Shown one piece after another: positions 46,779-58,264 of a stretch of DNA of 64,000 bases. A program made the position numbers and the translations under genes. The number at the start of each line of letters is the position of its first letter. The first letter of the stretch is position 1. Source of the stretch: Phoenix dactylifera (taxonomy: Eukaryota > Streptophyta > Magnoliopsida > Arecales > Arecaceae); NCBI RefSeq assembly GCF_009389715.1, contig NC_052402.1, positions 24,066,013-24,130,012 on the forward strand, given 5' to 3'. The notes beneath the pieces were generated by a model. It saw only the letters and a list, made by a program, of their open reading frames with translations, was not told the DNA's origin and made no database searches.

Positions 46779-46869
46779 AATATACCGCAGCGTTTCCTAT
46801 GTACTTACTGACCATGGTTTAATAATAGTATGTTGCTACTATCATGGGCTCATGACTTCTTATGAACTC

Positions 46870-46902
<33 letters not shown>

Positions 46903-47994
46903 CGTGTGTGTGTGCGCGCGCGCTTGAAGCTAATACCTTTTGAGGCAGGTATATTGTATTCATCTGAACTAAAGATACTGTATTAAAGGAAGGGACTCCA
47001 AAAAATGATGTATATATGCTGCTTTTGTGTGTGTGAGAAAGAGAGAGAGATAGGGGTTACTACTGTGTGGTTGTTCAGAAATTAAGAAAGGTATCTTATC
47101 TGCAAGGATATTAAGGTCCGGTTGGTTATAGCTAGCTTTGAAGAATCCTATGTAACACATATACATACAATTCTAATTTATTGTGTAAGTTCCCCTCTAT
47201 GGTTTCATTATCATTTTATTTACCTCTTTCGTTAAAATATTTTAATCCTTTATCATTGATTAGCAATATAACAGGTCTTTTTTTTTTTTAATAATGTAAG
47301 AAGATAACAGATAATACAAAAGTAATACTACTTGTGTTTATTTATATCTAATGCTCATGATTTTTTCATTTAACTAACCTGCTTCAAAAAAAATGGACAT
47401 GGTTGGTTGCGTATGTTTATGGCTGAGTGAGGTTAAAGTTTCCACATTTTCCTTCTGAGTACCATTACATTATCGATTGCTACTACTCATAAAGGCATTT
47501 GAGCAAAAGCATCAATAGAAATTAGTAATACTATTCTTTCAAAGCATCCTTGTTCTGAAGTTTCTTCAAATCTTCCTAGATCACATATAGTTTAGAGGAA
47601 AAACTACTATCAAACATGTTCCTCCATTCAGAAAAATGCTTAGGCTCCATTTTTATGGATATACAGTATGTAATTTTGCCTTTTGATATATATTTCACTC
47701 ATGGAGATGATGATTCATAATATTGATGCTCAAATCTTGTCCGACCATATTCCGATGATTTGGAGGTATAAAGGGTGTCGATCAATCTGTTCGGTCCATG
47801 ATAGTAGAAAGTGGAGCGCTGATCTGCCGCTAAAAGTCGCGGATCTGCACACAAAGAGAAGAGAAAGGCCCACTAGGTGGGCCAAGCCTCCTCCGATGCT
47901 TAAGTTACACAGAATTTTGGAATAACAATGAGAAATAGCAAGAAAAGAAATAATAACAAGCATCAGAGTAGAGTAATTTTTGTGAATTGTTAGG
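46575..47994. other. Intergenic with CT/GT/GC microsatellites
   Basis: Simple repeats at 46742-46772 (CT) and 46878-46924 (CT then GT then GC). The rest is AT-rich. The part from about 47650 may already belong to the LTR-like unit that contains the degenerate repeat downstream. No gene seen. Confidence 0.5.
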
Positions 47995-48495
47995 CCTTGA
48001 TTGCCTAGCCTGGAATGCTCGGCCTCAGCCTTTGGTAGCTCAACCATTGGAGACTTAGCTATCAGAGGCTTGACCATTGGGAGCTTGGCTGTAGGAGGTT
48101 TGGCCTAAGAATGTTTAGCTTAGAGTGCTCAAAATGGGAGTTCAATCCGAAGTGCTAGCCATGGAAGCTTGATTTGGAGCGCTCATCCTAGGAGCTTGGC
48201 CTAAAGAGCTTGGCTTAGAAGCTCGATTTGGAGTGCTCGATATGAAAGCTTGGTTGCTTGGTTTGGGAGCTCGGTCTGGGCGCTCGGACTAAAGTGCTCG
48301 ATCTTGGGGCTTGGCCTAAGTGCTCGACATGGAGTGCTTGACATGGGAGCTTGGCTTGCTTGAAGTGCTAGGTATGATAGCTAGCGTCCTATATTGCTCG
48401 GCTTTGGCACTCAACCTAGAATGCTTGATCTAATGAGCTTGTCTGGAAACTCGGCCTAGAGAACTCGGCTTGGGAGCTCGGCCTGGTTCTGGCTG
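47995..48495. repeat. Degenerate 16-18-bp tandem repeat, GAGCTTGGCCTA-type
   Basis: Some 30 irregular units of the kind GGAGCTTGGCCTAAAGA, GGAGTGCTCGATATGA and GGAGCTCGGCCTGG follow each other without spacer. Downstream at 48899-48907 there is TTTATATAG, and the context looks like an old gypsy-type LTR whose U3 is built from these repeats, but I could not fix the LTR ends. Confidence 0.7.
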
Positions 48496-50547
48496 GCCTT
48501 TTGGTCAGCAGTTGTGCATCCCATGTGCTCAACACTCATGTCTTGGATGGCATGGAAGGGTGGCCTCCAGGGACTTGCATGTTGATCTCTAAGAAAGTTG
48601 ATCCTGTATGCACAACATCGGATCTTGGGTGGCAGAGAAGGGCGGTCTCTAAGGACTCATATCTTGGTCTCCAGGGATGCCTATCTCATCTAGAGAAGAG
48701 ATATCATGTTGGGACAGCCATGGAAGAGAAGTCGAGTGCAGAGGCAGCCATGAGAGTTTGAGAGTCTTTCCGAGGGAGCCTCTCGCCAGTAGAGCTTGGG
48801 AGCCTCTTTTTCGGGGCTTCTCGCCATGAGAACTTGAGAAATTCTTCTTGAGAGCCTTTTGCCATTCCTCCCCTTGTGCCCTTAGGATCCCTTTGTCCTA
48901 TTTATATAGAGGAGTGTGGAGATTCAAATCTGTCGTAATCTCCTTTCTTGTTTGGACCCACCAAGAATTTAAATTTTTCGAATTCAAATCTTTTCAAAAT
49001 ATTTACCATGTATCGACCCGTGATAGATGGATTAGATTTAGGTCACATCAATAAATTTTTTGCAAAAAGTTTGTCTAAAAGAAAGGAAGGAATAGTCGCA
49101 TGCGCATCAAAATAATGTTGGATGTTTATTTTTAAAACTTATTCTTATTGTTGTTAATCTTATATCGACATCTCAAATATAATTTTAGTCCACGGTTCAC
49201 CTACTTAAGATTATGAGATCCACCACTTGATTTGCTCACTATAAATGTGTGGGTATCATTAAATCCATTCTATCAACAAATATGTTATTTGGTATATCTA
49301 TCTCCATAAATGTTCATAAATAATTCATACGCTCGAATTGTTCATGGATTCCGGATCTATATAAAAACACAAAAACTTTCTATTGGTGTTTCTAGCAAAG
49401 GATTTCCTACTTTTTATCTAGGAGAATTTGACATGTACTTTATTTTGGACTGTAAAGTTTAGTTCTGTATGAAATGTGTTTGGTTTTTAAGATTTTTGGA
49501 ATTATACGTAGGCTCTTGAGCGTTTTGGTGTTTAAAATATAGATTTAGCCTCAAAAGGTTAAATTTTGAGTGAAATTAAACCTTGAGCTTTCCAGTAGTG
49601 TTATAGCTTCAAGACAGACATACAGGACGTGGCAAAACTATAATTCTGCTCCAGTTGGGGAGATTCTTTTTCTTGTCCTGATTTCATTTTAAACAAGTTA
49701 TGTATTTGTAATTTGTCAATGGGAATCCATAAAACAGTACAAATTTAGCTTTATTACTTTGAAAGGATAATCCAAGACTGAGTTTCTCTGAGAGGAGATC
49801 TTTCAAGGCTGTGCATTACAATGAGACTACATGCAACTGTACAAATTGCTGGACAGTTTCAGAACTTATAAATTGCTTACAAATAAATGAGGAAGATTGA
49901 GCTTTTCTTTCATTTGGCTGCAAGCTTCTCTTTTTAATGAACGTTAGGTTGCAATAGGGCCTGGATCAAGCACCCGAGACCCTCTCAACCCTCTCAATGT
50001 CAAACTCCCATAAGGAGTTGAGGAGGAAAATGACTCCCATCGGGAGTCCATACCCCAACCCTTGTTATTTATTTATTTATTTTAATAGGCCTTTGGGCCC
50101 TAATTTAAACATAAGGCCGAGCCACATTGTTCAGATCATGCCGAAATATAAGCTTCGGGCCGGTTAAATGGGCTAGGCCTGATTCTTTCTTAAGCTAAAA
50201 AAGTTGGGTGTTGCGCACTTGATTCAAATAGATGCTTCATGCGATCCTTTTTTTGCAGGTCGTGAAGGGCTGTTTGAAAATGATCTTATAACTTCATTCA
50301 TGGAATTTTCAATTTTCTTTTCCTCCTTGGCACTAGGATAGGAAGATGCTTAATTGAAATTTTAGTGAGGGTAGAATTCAAACCTAGAATACTATTTTCT
50401 AAAACTTAGTGATACTAATTTCTTTAGGCATGATGTTTCATTTATCAAAAGGGATCCTTTATATGAGGTAAATATTCGAGGATGTTTGTTATTGATACTA
50501 AGAGCATGCTTGGATTTTCCTAAAGGATTGTGTTAAAATCCTATAGA
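48496..50547. other. Probable old LTR remainder then AT-rich intergenic DNA
   Basis: 48496-49060 continues the LTR-like unit, with a TATA box near 48899. 49060-50547 is AT-rich sequence with no ORF or repeat that I can name. No host gene seen. Confidence 0.4.
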
Positions 50548-50569
50548 CACTACAGTAAAATTTTCTGCC

Positions 50570-50810
50570 GCGCCAAATTTTGCCGACGCTTTTGAAGAAC
50601 GTTGGCAATTTGAAAGAATCGACGACGCTTAAAAGCGTCGTCATAGTTCTCTAGCGAAAGCGTTGCTGGAAAGCGTGGGAACTGGACCTAGGACGACGTT
50701 TTTAAGAGTCATTGTTGTCCCTGGCCTAAGACGATGCTTATAAGCATCACGTAAACACGACGCGTATAATTGTCGATCAAAGACGACGCTTATAAGCGTC
50801 ATCTAAGGCT
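50570..50810. repeat. 5' subterminal palindromes of the CACTA element
   Basis: Five inverted-repeat units of the type GACGACGCTTAAAAGCGTCG, with variants TTATAA and TTTTTAA in the centre. They mirror those at 55440-55760. They likely form the transposase-binding ends. Confidence 0.85.
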
Positions 50811-53020
50811 AGAAACCCTCAAAACCCAGCGCCCGACCCCGATCGAGCCCTCATTATGCCCTAGCTACTCCCCTTATTTCTCCTCTCCGGCTTCCGTCTT
50901 CCTCCTCTCCGGCACTACCCTAGCTTCCGTCTTCCTTCTCTCCGGCGCTGCCCTAGCCACCTGTCTTCCTCCTCTCCGGTGCCGACTGTCCGACTCCAAC
51001 CTCCTCTCCTCCTCCCTCCTCTCCGGCGCTGACCGACCAACCCCGACCTCCTCCACCTGAGGTATTTTTCTCCTCCTCCCTCCTCTCCCTCCTTCTCGCT
51101 TGTTCTCCTCCTTCTCCGCCTCTTCTTGTTCGTGGGTGTTTTTTTCTTTTTTTACTGATTCTCTAGCTTTGCCTCCGCCCGAGGATCTCCTCCTCCTCCC
51201 TCCTCTCCGGCGCCGTTCGAGCAGCCCTCAAACCTCGATCGAGCGGCAACCTTAAGAAGTATGATCCTTGATGCACATTGAACAATTATTATTTTTTATT
51301 ATTTTGTTGCTATTTGGCTAAGTTAAAAAATTGAATATCAAATCAGTTCTCCTAAGAACCTATTTAGATAATCTATCAAGATTTGGACTAAATTTTCTAC
51401 TGGATTTATAGGCTTGTAAGCCTATTTGAGTACCGTTTTTATCAACCCAACACTCTCCGGCCTGAATCATGTGGGACTTTTTTCCTCCTTGGAGATTAAT
51501 AGGCCTAGGATCAGTTAACAAATCCAACCCCCCAGCTTCCCCAAGAACCTTTAATCAAAGGAAGGAAACATGAGTATTATGAACCATAGAAATCTTGATC
51601 AAGAAGCCCAGTCCCAATTCAGATTCACAGTCATTTGTGATTGCTCTGTCTTTGTAACAACAACTCTTGGCCAGATATAGCTCCAGATGCTGAGACGAAG
51701 ACTTTCTTTAAAATCCAATCTGAATAACTTGTATGTAGCAAATTTAGAACAATGGTAGATGCTGAAATTTTGTTCCTAATTTTGCCGAACATTTCTGTAT
51801 GGGAACATAAAATCTATTAAAAAAAATTATGTTAGAGCTTTTCTCCGAGATAGACTTTATATTAAAAAAGTTAAATAATTATATTTCTACACTTTATATA
51901 AAAGACTATATAATTATTTTTTTAGGTATAAACATCATACCAAATATAAACATCATAGGCAGCACCAATGAGATCTCAGTAGTGTGACCATTTGATCGCC
52001 TTTTTTCTGAATTAAATTCAACAATCTCAGCACTCAAAATAGTATTTAAATACACGAGTAAACTGGTTCATTTTCAGTCAGACGCACACTGGCCAATGCC
52101 TGGCCAGAATTCAAATATTTGGCTCGAGTAAGTAGCTGGATATACTACCTATACCTTTTTGTATATTGTTTTACCTTGTAGGATAAATAGTTTTGTCCTT
52201 TGTAATTGTTTCTCCCTGGTATTATATTTGAATCCTATCTTAATAGCGACATTATGTCACTTGTAGGTGCAAGTAAATATATAAATTTTTGAGGAAAAGT
52301 ACGTGCCCTACTTTGTTTTTTGAACATGTGAAATTTCAAAGCAAGGTAACTAGGAGCATCAAACTCTGACATATGAGTGTATATTACCACTGTTCATTCA
52401 TGAGAACACTTCTGTAAAGAGTTATTCAATTATCTCCGGCCTAATTGTGTCATTACATAAAATCCTGTCGTGCACAGAGTAGTATTTATGCTCTATGTTA
52501 CTTCCACCATGTTGTAGAAGTTACTGTGTGACTCTAGTAATGCATCTTATGGTTGTAAATAATTTATTGTGTGCATCCTAAGAGACTGATTGTAATGCCA
52601 TTGATGCCAAAGGAGAAACCCTTACCACATCATACGCTTACCCTGCATTTGTGAAGAGCTAACTCTTTGAAATTTTTGTTGAATTTAATAATTATAATTA
52701 TGTAAAGATATTTCTATCTTCAAAACATCAATTGAATTCTGGAGATATAATATCTGGAAAGCTACTAGTTCGATCAAATTTGATAGGTGATTTGGTTTGC
52801 ATGCAAGTCAAGATAGAAATTAGATTAAATCATATTGGAATTTTGTTCAATCAATATACTAAGCAGCAATGCATGGACTTCAATATAGTGTGTCGTCAGA
52901 TAAACTATGCTTGTAAAGAAAAATTGGTAACATTTTTTAATCAATCCAGACAAAATAGCATCCCGAGGGTCCTAATGCATGCCTTAGATTTGCTACTAAG
53001 ATGCATTTTTTGCAACACTT

Positions 53021-53236
53021 ATGAACATGGGCATTTGGTATCCTTTCAGTGGCATTGGCTCAAAAGATAAAAATTGGTCTCTTGTTATTAAGATGAAACC
53101 TAGAGACTTGTATGATATGGGAAAAGGGTTGGAAGAGGAGGACGACGATACTTATACTCAGTGTATGCCTTATAATGTTGGGCCAACTGATGAAGTAAAT
53201 GCGCCAACGAGTTTGGATAGGATGGATGTTGAATGA
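53021..53236 (+). pseudogene. CACTA TNP2 transposase C-terminal fragment
   Basis: Reads WYPFSGIGSKDKNWSLVIKM then KPRDLYDMGKGLEEEDDDTY and ends VNAPTSLDRMDVE-stop. The motif NWSLVIKMKPRDLYDM is the conserved end of plant TNP2 (DUF4216-type) proteins, which normally reads W.VV...KPRD.YD. The main catalytic domain upstream is absent or unrecognisable. ORF 52732-53070 contains a Cys-rich stretch but no TNP2 match I can defend. Confidence 0.7.
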
Positions 53237-53379
53237 GAATGTAGTTTCATAATGGTAAGTAAAATTTATGATGTATATGTTGAATGAATTATAATGTTCT
53301 CTTTTATTAGCACTTTATTTAGTATAAATTTATCATTTAACCAAATATTGATTCTTTTTTGTGTATACCAGGTAACAAT

Positions 53380-55230
53380 ATGCCTCGAGAGAGACGATTT
53401 AGAGATGTGGAGTTCCAGCATTCTCAGGTGGGATCTACTTCTGATCAGTCCCTGCAGTCCTAGCAGCCATGTGAGCACCAGCAGCACGAGTCAAGATCTT
53501 AGCACAAGCCTCTTGCTGATTGCCAAGAGGATGAGCTCCGGATCCAGGGTAATTCGATTTAAAGTTCATATTTTATGTTCATATTTGTCTTCAACTTTTT
53601 AAGACATATTTTATTTAATTTTAATAGATGGACAAGGGACGGTGAGGACGAGACGGGGACCCACTCAAGCAAAGGATGTGTGGAAGCTTCCTCCAGGTGA
53701 GAAGATCATCATCCGATGCAATGAATTGGGGCAGCCCATCAATAGAGCTGGAAGTCTTCCTTCTATCAAGCTTTTTAGGATCGGTTGCACGCAAGGGTCA
53801 GCTGTGTCCGCTCAACTATACGAAGTGGAATGACATGCTTCCTTCGTATAAAGTTGAGCTTCTTAGACCTATACATGTAATGAATTGAATTTGTTCCTTT
53901 TAATTTGACACCTCCTGTATGTTAATTTGCTTACTACCATAATTTTACTTTTGAGTTTAATATTATTATAACATTCTGTATCTTGTTGTAGGGTAAGTTT
54001 GTACTCCCTCCAGAGAGCCATGATTGGGTGCTAAAGTCCCTCAACCGCAAATGAAAAGAATATAAAACAAAATTAAAGACAGACTTCAAGCGCGAGAATA
54101 TGACAGAGGAAGAGGTTGCTCGTGTGACTCCTCCTGATGTATACCCTCAGCAGTGGAGGAAGCTTGTTCGCTACTGATTTTCTGAAAGAGGACAGGTCAC
54201 GTATATTGTTTCAATATCTTATATTCTCTTTATTATTAATATAGATTGCAAATATATACATTGAATCATATTATACTGTGTGCTTTTATTTTGGCAGACA
54301 TATTCTAATATTGGTAGAGCTGCACGAGCATCTCAATCAGTTCCTCACACTTCGGGCTCGAAGAGTTATGCGAGATGTAGAAATGAATTTGTAAGTTCTT
54401 TTGAGACTATTTGAAACTCTACTAACATATAGCACGTATCATGATATATAGTTTGCCAATATACTTTCCGTATGTGTAGATAGTAGAGCATGGAAGGAAG
54501 CTTGGTGAGGTAGAGTTTTATAAGATGACCCACACTCACCGAGATGGCAGCTTTGTCTGGGACGAGTCGAGAGATATAGTTGTATGTATTCATTTTTTAT
54601 TTGTTCATAATTTTTTTATTAATTTTACTTCTTTTAAAATATTAGTGTGACCCTTTTTTTTAGAGAGATATAGGAAAGAGCTACAACTCTTATTTCAAAG
54701 CGCGTCGGGGAGTCATCATCATCCGACGTGACCAGTCGCATCGAGGCTCAGGTCTATGCCGAATTGATGGGCCCAGAACGTTATGGTCGCGTGAGGGGTT
54801 ACGGTGTCGGAGTTACCCCACTCAGCTGTCTGCAGTGAGCCGATATACCCAAGATGCCAGACAAGGTACTAGCACTGCAGAGGTTTGTAGTTTGAAGACA
54901 GAGATGGCACAGATAAAGCAGTCATATGAGACAAGGATAGAGGAGATGAGGCAGAGTCATATGACTGATATGGCGGAGTTGAAGCAGAGCCAAGAGTTGA
55001 AGATACAATCTTTGCAGGATCAGCTTGACCATATTTCATCTTTTTTGCAGAGATTTGCTCCTCCGGTACATAACAAAATCTATATGAATATTTTACGTAA
55101 TTATAATGTATTCTTGTATGAGCGTGATGACTTTCGTATTCTTAATTTCTAAAGTATTTTTTTTCTTGTAGGTTGCTGATACTTCATCTACTCGTGAGAT
55201 GATGATGTCGTCGACCCTTGATACATCGTA
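53380..55230 (+). pseudogene. CACTA PTTA/En-Spm second-protein remnant
   Basis: The exon-like blocks in order are: MPRERRFRDVEFQHSQ at 53380 with two in-frame stops; TVRTRRGPTQAKDVWKLPPG at 53630-53760; SSFLGSVARKGQLCPLNYTK in the next frame (frameshift near 53760); VLPPESHDWVLKSL and YPQQWRKLVRY near 54000-54180; SVPHTSGSKSYARCRNEF near 54340-54390; VEFYKMTHTHRDGSFVWDE near 54500-54580; and a coiled-coil tail at 54880-55060 (EMAQIKQSYETRIEEMRQSH). This is the plant transposase (Ptta/En/Spm) layout with about four introns preserved. Multiple stops and a frameshift show that it is dead. Confidence 0.8.
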
Positions 55231-55802
55231 GGTTGTTTACTTAGGAATTTGAGACGTATGTTTTTAGTGTATTTTTGAAGTACACTGTAATCAAATATGA
55301 TAATATGAATATTTTGAATGAAAAGTTCTTGTTTATGACGTGCATTTTGTTATCTATGTGATTTAGTGTATTTGTTTTGTTGGAATTTAATGTATACAGT
55401 ATTAAAAATTGCTTTTACGATTTTTTTTTTAAAAAAATTCATATTGCCGACGCTTTTAAGCATCGGCAATAGCAAGTGCTACAGAATCTGGCACGCCTTT
55501 AACGACGCTTTATAGCATCGGGCAAAAACCCATAAACCGACGCTTTTAAGCGTCAGCCTAGTCCGACAGAAACCCACCGTTTGAAGCGTCGGTCGAAGTT
55601 GGCTGACGCTTTTAAACGTCGGTTACCTCGCAGATGAATGACGCTTAAAAGCGTCGGCATACATGGCAAACTGAGCCCACCCCCACCTGTCCGACGTCTT
55701 ACCCACGCTTTGGGGGGCATTGGCAGGAAATTTACCGACGCTTAAAAGCGTTGGTAAAGACCAAACAAAGCGTCGGGACATATCCTTTCTTTTGTAGTGA
55801 GA

Positions 55803-57373
55803 ATTCGTGGATTAGACAACTATAACCAGTAGGATTATAGGCTACAGACGGGGCTAGGTTTGTATTCATAAAATATCCAAGAATAGTTTTGAAGTAGACT
55901 GGTCCAAATCATATACGAAGAAGAAAAAAACTTTAGCAAGTCTTTTTTTTTCTCTTTGTAGGAATGGACTAGGAAAGATTTAGTTATCGTGGGCTGGGCC
56001 AAGCCTCATTTCTGTAATCCTAGAAATCTTATTTCCAATCCTGAAGATTCAATAGGATTATTCAAATAGGTCCCAACTGATTATAGAATTTTTCCCATTG
56101 ATAAAGTGCACTATGCATACCGAACTAAATTCCTGTTGGTATGAGACCGAAACTCGGCAGACCACTATATCATATATTCCAAGAAAACACCAAATTGGAT
56201 CTTTTTCATTAAACATGTTAATTAGCAAAAGTTAAATCTATCATTAACATAAAATTTTACACAACATTAATAGGACAGGGTGAAACTTTGGTCTAGTTCA
56301 TCCAAACTCAACTCAATCCAACCAGTGATTAGGTCAAGTTGTACATTTGCTAAGTGTGGGCAAGTTAAAGGTTCCCAACTTGAAACCAACCTAATTGCAA
56401 CTTACCTTCATTTCAGCCAAATCTGGCCTAATTCTTTCAAGTCAACCTATATTTTGCCCCTACCAGAATCCACCTCGACCCAACACCTCCATCAATCAGA
56501 TTACATGGGATATAAGTGGAATACACTAAGTTTAACCCACTCGGTCACCCGGATCTACTTAAATCACTGCATATGTGGAAGAATTTTTGACCAGCAAATC
56601 ATTAGTTTTTGCAACAAGATGAACTTTCAGAGAAGAATTCTTCAAGTCTTGAAATCTAGAGGAACGTAATATGTTGAATACTTAAACTGTAAGGTCTCAT
56701 GTCATGTTACTATATTTAAATGAATGATAAAGAAGAAAGTAATTGGGATGAAAACACCATCACTGCACCTAACCTAAGCCAACTTTGACCAAGAGTACGT
56801 AGTATATACCCGAAGCCACAATTCAGGTCCGAATCTCAAAATTAATTGGATGGAACTTTTGATCAGGCCAAATAACTTCAGCCGTGAAAAGTGAGCATTA
56901 ACTTCGAACCAAAACTTTGAAACCTGATCAAACTTTGTTTGAAACGGCCAGTTTGATCCAAACAATGAGCATTAGTTTAATCCTGACCTAAATTAGACCC
57001 GATTCGAGCCAATTATATATAGGTCCATCATAGTATAAAAGGGATCGAGTCATGTTATCTTTGCCATATTTTGGTAATTAAATCTTGTTGAGCAATTTCA
57101 CATTTCTTAATAATAACTAAATCAACATCTGGTGAGAATTTGCTAATGTTAGCCCACCTCTCCACTTAAAATTTCTTAACCATCTGTCAACTTCTGACAC
57201 CTGTTCTTATATGTTGTTAAGAAGGTGAACTAACAACACCACACAAATGTGTCCACCTCCACAAATCTTTCCCACCCAACCCATGAAACAACACCCAAAT
57301 GAAAGCCACCAACCAAGCTCTACCCTCCTAACACAATTCAAAGTCATGCCACCCCCATATCAACCCCTTCACC
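55803..57373. other. Intergenic, no gene seen
   Basis: AT-rich. ORF 56280-56669 has irregular composition and no family I know. Weak internal similarity (ATCCAA/CCAACT-rich lines at 56290-56400 and 56850-57000) suggests an old repeat. The right end is the PELPK promoter. Confidence 0.5.
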
Positions 57374-57380
57374 ATAAATA
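57374..57380 (+). promoter_or_regulatory. TATA box of the PELPK-type gene
   Basis: ATAAATA lies 97 bp upstream of the ATG at 57471, in CACCATAAATACC. Expected transcription start is about 57405-57410, with a leader of about 65 nt. Confidence 0.6.
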
Positions 57381-57470
57381 CCAAGCAAGGCAAGCTTCAT
57401 CTCCCATCACAGCTCGTCCTCAGCCTTTCTTTCCCATAGCTAACCAAAACCTTGTGATATCCACAGCATC

Positions 57471-57926
57471 ATGGCTTCCAACACCAGCCTCTTCACCATG
57501 AGCCTTCTCATCGCCCTCGTGTTGTTGAGCCTCAGCAGCATGAGCCATGCAGCTCGCCATCTTTTGGACACCCCCGCGCCGGCGGAGTCTCCACCTGCGG
57601 CCCCGGCCATCCCAACCCTGCCCAAGCCGGCACTGCCCCCGATGCCGGTCATACCGCCTGCTCCAAAGCTGACAATGCCTCCGATGCCGGCGATACCAAC
57701 CATTCCGAAGCTTACGGTGCCTCCGATGCCGACGATACCGACTATTCCAAATGTTCCAGTGCCGCCATTGCCCGTGGTGCCGACTGTGCCAAAAGTTACA
57801 ATACCACCCTTGCCGACCATGCCTACTGTTCCAAAGGTCACGCTGCCTCCTATGGCTTCCATCCCAACCATCCCTTCCTTTCCAACGATCCCTGGAATTC
57901 CCTTCCTCACACCACCTCCAGCTTGA
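57471..57926 (+). CDS. Secreted proline-rich cell-wall protein, PELPK type
   Basis: Single exon, 151 codons. A clear signal peptide comes first (MASNTSLFTMSLLIALVLLS, cleavage likely after SHA at residue 27). Then a short ARHLLDTPAPAESPPAAPA linker leads into six near-perfect 14-residue repeats of the kind ALPPMPVIPPAPKL, TMPPMPAIPTIPKL, TVPPMPTIPTIPNV (about residues 52-135), and a PSFPTIPGIPFLTPPPA tail. Proline spacing every 2-4 residues with P-x-LPK/PxIPK fits plant PELPK/proline-rich wall proteins. These are secreted and thought to act in wall structure or defence; function here is inferred from type only. The start is supported by the signal peptide and a TATA box 97 bp upstream. Each 42-bp repeat keeps its own synonymous changes, so the array is not very recent. 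Confidence 0.88.
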   Translation: MASNTSLFTMSLLIALVLLSLSSMSHAARHLLDTPAPAESPPAAPAIPTLPKPALPPMPVIPPAPKLTMPPMPAIPTIPKLTVPPMPTIPTIPNVPVPPLPVVPTVPKVTIPPLPTMPTVPKVTLPPMASIPTIPSFPTIPGIPFLTPPPA

Positions 57927-58196
57927 TGGGCATGAGGATCAGATATTCGTCGTCTAGTTTGATGTATTGTATGCCAGATTGGGTTGGAGTGGGATTAGTA
58001 GTATGAGACAGAGGCCATTTTATAGCAATATAATGGGACTTTGGGGTCATTATATTGTTGTATAGGATATTTCTTCGTGGGTTTCTCGAGTGATTTTATG
58101 TACCTCCATTCTATGTCATCGTGTATGTTATTCTGTCATTCATATATAAATTCACATATTCCCGTCATTATATCTACGTACATGAAGTTATCAACG

Positions 58197-58264
<68 letters not shown>

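Larger units (their letters stand above)
50548..55799 (+). mobile_element. CACTA (En/Spm) DNA transposon, full-length ends, coding-dead
   Basis: Ends are CACTACAGTAAAA (50548) and, inverted, CACTACAAAAGAAAGG (55799). The element is flanked by a 3-bp AGA target-site duplication (50545-50547 and 55800-55802), which fixes it as CACTA/En-Spm at 5,252 bp. Subterminal regions carry about 12 copies of a GACGCTTWWAAGCGTC palindrome, 5 in the first 260 bp and 7 in the last 360 bp; in this superfamily TNPA-type proteins bind subterminal repeats. Inside are remnants of TNP2 (53021-53236) and of a PTTA/En-Spm second protein (53380-55230). Most of the TNP2 gene is missing, so it cannot mobilise itself. 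Confidence 0.93.

Noticed and set aside
56280-56669. 129-codon ORF
   Set aside because: Irregular composition, no domain, no promoter signal; probably old repeat sequence.
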